Source: a virus
Virus record (IMG/VR): IMGVR_UViG_3300002835_000391
Span: 1 to 42,023 of that record
Length of the DNA: 42,023 nt
Reading direction: 5' to 3' (one strand)
Shown: positions 39,572 to 42,023 of the stretch, piece after piece
How positions within the stretch are numbered: the first letter of the stretch is position 1
Layout of the letters: each line of letters begins with the position of its first letter
Program-made: the position numbers and the translations under genes
The notes under the pieces: generated by a model
Seen by the model: only the letters and a program-made list of their open reading frames with translations
Databases searched by the model: none
Told to the model about the DNA's origin: nothing

Positions 39572-39836
39572 CTTGCTTCTCCAGGCTTCGGGTGTCATCG
39601 GGCGGTAGCATCCAGTTGCCCGCCGGATACCAGACTACGGCCGGGCCTATCCAGGGTTGGTTCAGGCATCCAAGCGGCAGATCGGACGGGCCTAGACGCC
39701 GATGCTCCCAGCCGTATCGGGTGCCCCAAACATCATGCAGTGCGTAGGGGGCGCCGAAGTGTAAGGTCAGCTCGGCGCATCGGTGGGACGCACCGCAATC
39801 TGCGATGGACCGGCGGTAAATCTTGGCGGCTTTCAT
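39558..39836 (-). CDS. Hypothetical protein
   Basis: 92 residues. Start follows the exact punctuation element. RSIADCGASHRCAELTL and WYPAGNWMLPP are notable; many Trp, His and Cys suggest a small compact domain, perhaps metal-binding. No family recognised. Confidence 0.5.
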   Translation of the reverse strand: MKAAKIYRRSIADCGASHRCAELTLHFGAPYALHDVWGTRYGWEHRRLGPSDLPLGCLNQPWIGPAVVWYPAGNWMLPPDDTRSLEKQDEEV

Positions 39837-40096
39837 CACTCACCTCCAGGGTAATCGCTAGGGTACGGCGCAGTCGGCGCGGCTGGCTTGTCCTGCCCGG
39901 CGAACGGCTGCCACCACGGAGCATCCATGCGATCTACCACGCCGGGCGATTCCCCGCAGTGGATCAGGTGGTGAGACACCGGATCGTCAGGGGCGTATGC
40001 ATACGTGCCACGCCATACGCCGATGTCAGGCCCGTAGTAGTAGATTGTCTGACCAGCCACGGGCAGCCGGTCGAAGAAGCTAACCCAACCGTCCAT
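39836..40096 (-). CDS. Hypothetical protein
   Basis: 86 residues; start after the variant GGAGGTGAGCGATG. MDGWVSFFDRLPVAGQTIYYYG resembles the DUF551-like beginning seen in small phage proteins, where a WI-x3-D-x-P-P start is usual; here it is only partial. Many Trp and Tyr. The C-terminal GGE is coded by the punctuation element of the next gene. Confidence 0.5.
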   Translation of the reverse strand: MDGWVSFFDRLPVAGQTIYYYGPDIGVWRGTYAYAPDDPVSHHLIHCGESPGVVDRMDAPWWQPFAGQDKPAAPTAPYPSDYPGGE

Positions 40097-40099
40097 CGC

Positions 40100-40438
40100 T
40101 CACCTCCCTTTTGTTAATCCATGTGCCTTGTCCCAAGCTCCAGCCAGGGGGACAACCCAGCGTGCCTCCGCCCATGCGAACGGCGGTGAAACCTCCTGCC
40201 TCTCACCATCCGCGCCACGCACAAACCAGCGGATGCTGTCATGCCGCTCCTCGCTGGGGTCAATCGCCTGATCGCCAGAGTAGTACAGGGCATGACACAT
40301 GCGTACCGTCTGCATGGCACTGGCGTCGGACAGGAACAGCCCCAAAAGCTCGCAGGCCGGGTGCGGATCGACACTGCTAGTCTCCGACCAGCAGCCAAAC
40401 TGCGGGGCCCAAACCTCGGGTCGCTTCTTCTTAGCCAT
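40100..40438 (-). CDS. Hypothetical protein
   Basis: 112 residues after an exact punctuation element. It starts MAKKKRPEVWAPQFG, then HALYYSGDQAIDPSEERHDS and AWAEARWVVPLAGAWDKAHG. The MAKKK start is shared with the gene upstream, though the rest differs. Unknown. Confidence 0.55.
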   Translation of the reverse strand: MAKKKRPEVWAPQFGCWSETSSVDPHPACELLGLFLSDASAMQTVRMCHALYYSGDQAIDPSEERHDSIRWFVRGADGERQEVSPPFAWAEARWVVPLAGAWDKAHGLTKGR

Positions 40439-40449
40439 CACTCACCTCC
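40436..40449 (-). promoter_or_regulatory. Operon punctuation element GGAGGTGAGTGATG (representative copy)
   Basis: Six exact copies occur on the minus strand: at 39270-39283, 39834-39847, here, 40837-40850, 41059-41072 and 41944-41957. Variants are at 40094-40107 (GGAGGTGAGCGATG) and 41280-41292 (GGAGGGAGTGATG). Each holds an extended Shine-Dalgarno (GGAGGTGA), a TGA stop and an ATG six bases after GGAGG. In four cases the upstream gene ends in Gly-Gly-Glu-stop read from the element itself. Confidence 0.8.
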
Positions 40450-40839
40450 ATTAAGGGACGCAGTCCACACGCCAAAAGAATGCATCGGCCTGGGGATCTG
40501 CCGAAGGAACGCCCACAGCCGGGGCATGTCGCTCTCATACTGCTCGCGGACACACTCGTTCTCGGGTGTGTACATGTCGGTAAACATGATGACCCGGTCG
40601 GCATGGATGCGGGCGCCATACAAAGAGTACACGCCGGATGGGCACACCCGCCCGTCCAGGTCGAACCCGATGCCGATGCAGTCCTCGTCTGCATCGCACC
40701 AATGCTCCGTGATCACATCATCGAACGGCAGTAAGGAAGCCGCCTGCTCTAGCAGGTGTGGCACTTTCTTGCGAACCTCATCTAAGAACCTGTACTCAGC
40801 AGCGTCAGTCTTCTTGGCCGCAGTCTTCTTCTTAGCCAT
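40438..40839 (-). CDS. Hypothetical protein with histone-like start
   Basis: 133 residues. MAKKKTAAKKTDAAEYRF is a lysine/alanine-rich start like that of small DNA-binding proteins, but the remainder is ordinary globular sequence: PFDDVITEHWCDADEDCIGIG, VYSLYGARIHADRVIMF, MPRLWAFLRQIPRPMHS. Ends in GGE from the next punctuation element. Role unknown. Confidence 0.55.
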   Translation of the reverse strand: MAKKKTAAKKTDAAEYRFLDEVRKKVPHLLEQAASLLPFDDVITEHWCDADEDCIGIGFDLDGRVCPSGVYSLYGARIHADRVIMFTDMYTPENECVREQYESDMPRLWAFLRQIPRPMHSFGVWTASLNGGE

Positions 40840-40842
40840 CAC

Positions 40843-41061
40843 TCACCTCCCGTGAACGTGCAGTAGTTTGTCGATCAAGGAATCACACCAACTCTTCACT
40901 TCTTCCAGCACAGCAACGGCCTCGCCATGATCAGCGACAGTGCTTGTGCTTGCGCTTCCGCCGTCTGCCACGGACTCCAGCAAATCGTACAACGCACGGT
41001 ACTCGGACTGCCCGACCGCATCTGGGTCAGGCATGTGGTAGTCACCGATCTTTAAGGTCAT
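40843..41061 (-). CDS. Hypothetical protein
   Basis: 72 residues after an exact punctuation element. Helical: SEYRALYDLLESVADGG, DHGEAVAVLEEVKSWCDSLI. Its last codons (Gly-Arg-stop) lie inside the ribosome site of the next gene. Unknown. Confidence 0.5.
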   Translation of the reverse strand: MTLKIGDYHMPDPDAVGQSEYRALYDLLESVADGGSASTSTVADHGEAVAVLEEVKSWCDSLIDKLLHVHGR

Positions 41062-41282
41062 CACTCACCTCCCTCTGGAAACACCTCGGTCAACAGCCAC
41101 TGCACACGCTTATGCTCGTCGGCATAGCCCTTCTTGTCAGCCGCGGATAGTCCGCTGGGCTGCGTCTCGGTTAGATACTGCTGCCACACCAGAAGGGCAC
41201 TGCGCATGGTGGGCAGGCAACCTTCCAGCTTGATGCGATTGACGGCATCCATGATGTTGGCACGCACAGATTCAACGCTCAT
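41061..41282 (-). CDS. Hypothetical helical protein
   Basis: 73 residues; ATG 41282 after the variant GGAGGGAGTGATG. Helical: SVRANIMDAVNRIKLEG, MRSALLVWQQYLTETQ, ADEHKRVQWLLTEVF. Ends in GGE. Unknown. Confidence 0.5.
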   Translation of the reverse strand: MSVESVRANIMDAVNRIKLEGCLPTMRSALLVWQQYLTETQPSGLSAADKKGYADEHKRVQWLLTEVFPEGGE

Positions 41283-41292
41283 CACTCCCTCC

Positions 41293-41475
41293 TCAAAACG
41301 GTATTGCTTCTGCCTCAGTCGGCAACTTCCGCAGTATATCCACCGCCGAGGCATACGCAGCCTGGGCGTACTCATCTTCCCCGAACATGACGATGTCTCG
41401 GGCATCCTCCATGTCCCGCTCCACGGCAGCCCGCAGATAGGCAAGCTCCGTGAGGGTCAGCGTCACTGTGATCAT
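41293..41475 (-). CDS. Small hypothetical protein
   Basis: 60 residues; GGAGG about 4 nt before the ATG. LTELAYLRAAVERDMEDARD and AYASAVDILRKLP are amphipathic helices. Its stop is followed by the variant punctuation element. Unknown. Confidence 0.5.
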   Translation of the reverse strand: MITVTLTLTELAYLRAAVERDMEDARDIVMFGEDEYAQAAYASAVDILRKLPTEAEAIPF

Positions 41476-41609
41476 GCGTCCTCCAAAAGAAAACGCCGGA
41501 TCTCCTGGTAAAGGTCCGGCGCCACATGCTTCAGTTCAGCCTCCGCCAGCACAAGCAGGCGAACGGCCTTGTCTACCAACTCGTCAGTCCAATGATCGCT
41601 CCTTGCCAT
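41472..41609 (-). CDS. 45-residue helical protein
   Basis: ATG 41609 with GGAGGG about 6 nt upstream; stop overlaps the next start by 4 nt. One long helix (DELVDKAVRLLVLAEAEL) plus a short second one. Unknown. Confidence 0.5.
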   Translation of the reverse strand: MARSDHWTDELVDKAVRLLVLAEAELKHVAPDLYQEIRRFLLEDA

Positions 41610-41946
41610 TGGTTCCCTCCATGGGTTCTGTCTGGTAACGTCGCCACGCCGATCCCTCCGGCCACAAGCCACCCGCCCACTCCAAGGCATTGGGCCACTG
41701 GTCGCTCTTCAGCCAGCGACTGAGCTTGGGCACCCAATACTGGGTGTAGCGGGGTGTGAATCCCAGCTTCTCCAGGCTGGCCTCCAAGATGGTGTGGTTG
41801 TCCTCGCCCGGCACGTAGATGAACTCGCCTTTGCGTGGGTTCTTCTTGAGGACGCCGCATTGCAGGGCGATATCCAGTGGGTACTCCACCCACGGGGTGT
41901 CATCATCTACTATCTGTCGCAGCGCGAGACGTTTCTTGCGTGGCAT
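41584..41946 (-). CDS. Hypothetical protein
   Basis: 120 residues after an exact punctuation element. A basic start (MPRKKRLALRQ) precedes a globular region: VEYPLDIALQCGVLKKNPRKG, FIYVPGEDNHTILEASLEKLG, RYTQYWVPKLSRWLKSDQW. Unknown. Overlaps the next gene by 26 nt. Confidence 0.55.
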   Translation of the reverse strand: MPRKKRLALRQIVDDDTPWVEYPLDIALQCGVLKKNPRKGEFIYVPGEDNHTILEASLEKLGFTPRYTQYWVPKLSRWLKSDQWPNALEWAGGLWPEGSAWRRYQTEPMEGTNGKERSLD

Positions 41947-42023
41947 CACTCACCTCCAAATGCCTTCTTGATCGCAGCCTGGGCCATCATAACCGCATCG
42001 TCCGCAGACTTGGTGTAGTTCTG
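41946..42023 (-). CDS. 3' end of a gene cut by the window edge
   Basis: Only the last 25 residues are visible, helical (SADDAVMMAQAAIKKAF) and ending Gly-Gly-Glu-stop within the punctuation element of the next gene. It shows that the operon continues beyond the window. Confidence 0.6.
   Translation of the reverse strand, partial: QNYTKSADDAVMMAQAAIKKAFGGE

Noticed and set aside
39000-42000. CRISPR array, because of the recurring short repeat in the minus-strand operon
   Set aside because: The 14-nt repeats are spaced 200-650 nt apart with coding sequence between them and sit exactly at start codons.

Overview
The window is a 42 kb piece from inside a GC-rich, tailed-phage genome (free phage or prophage); genes run off both ends. 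The virion genes indicate a short-tailed (podovirus-type) particle: terminase, a large portal, a gp11-like head-tail adaptor, a gp12-like tail nozzle, then a run of Ala/Gly/Gln-rich and very large proteins typical of DNA-ejection (internal virion) proteins. No tape measure, tail sheath or major tail-tube gene is visible. A tyrosine integrase and a serine recombinase suggest a temperate lifestyle. I cannot name the host: Shine-Dalgarno sites are canonical and strong, so it is a bacterium with an ordinary anti-SD.

Layout. 1-22.9 kb (+ strand) is the packaging and virion block: end of a methyltransferase gene, zinc-finger small-terminase candidate, large terminase, portal, several small structural or adhesin-like genes (one with beta-solenoid-like repeats, one with ConA/LamG-like domains), adaptor, nozzle (whose N-terminal part is a separate cistron), a collagen-like fibre protein, and an ejection-protein series ending in a 1246-residue protein. 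22.9-23.8 kb (- strand) is the tyrosine integrase. Immediately upstream of it lies a dyad containing the 5' end of a tRNA gene, the best attP candidate.

24.0-33.0 kb (+ strand) is a recombination and nuclease block: RecE-like exonuclease, ERF annealing protein, SSB, a very strong terminator, SF2 helicase, PD-(D/E)XK proteins, two HNH nucleases, an SNase-like protein and many small genes, most joined by ATGA overlaps. A gene-free 430-bp gap at 30.18-30.62 kb holds a highly structured RNA candidate just before a zinc-finger HNH gene. 33.0-37.4 kb carries membrane and secreted proteins around a subtilisin-like protease, an endonuclease VII with three zinc knuckles, and a papain-like cysteine protease. 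No recognisable peptidoglycan-degrading endolysin is present. A sigma-factor-like gene (37.3-38.0 kb) converges on, and overlaps, the serine recombinase.

38.5-42.0 kb (- strand) is an operon of small unknown genes separated by a reused 14-nt punctuation element that combines a Shine-Dalgarno, a stop and a start codon. No major capsid protein, DNA polymerase, RNA polymerase or CI-like repressor is recognisable in the window. All family assignments were made by eye from motifs; none was confirmed by a database search.
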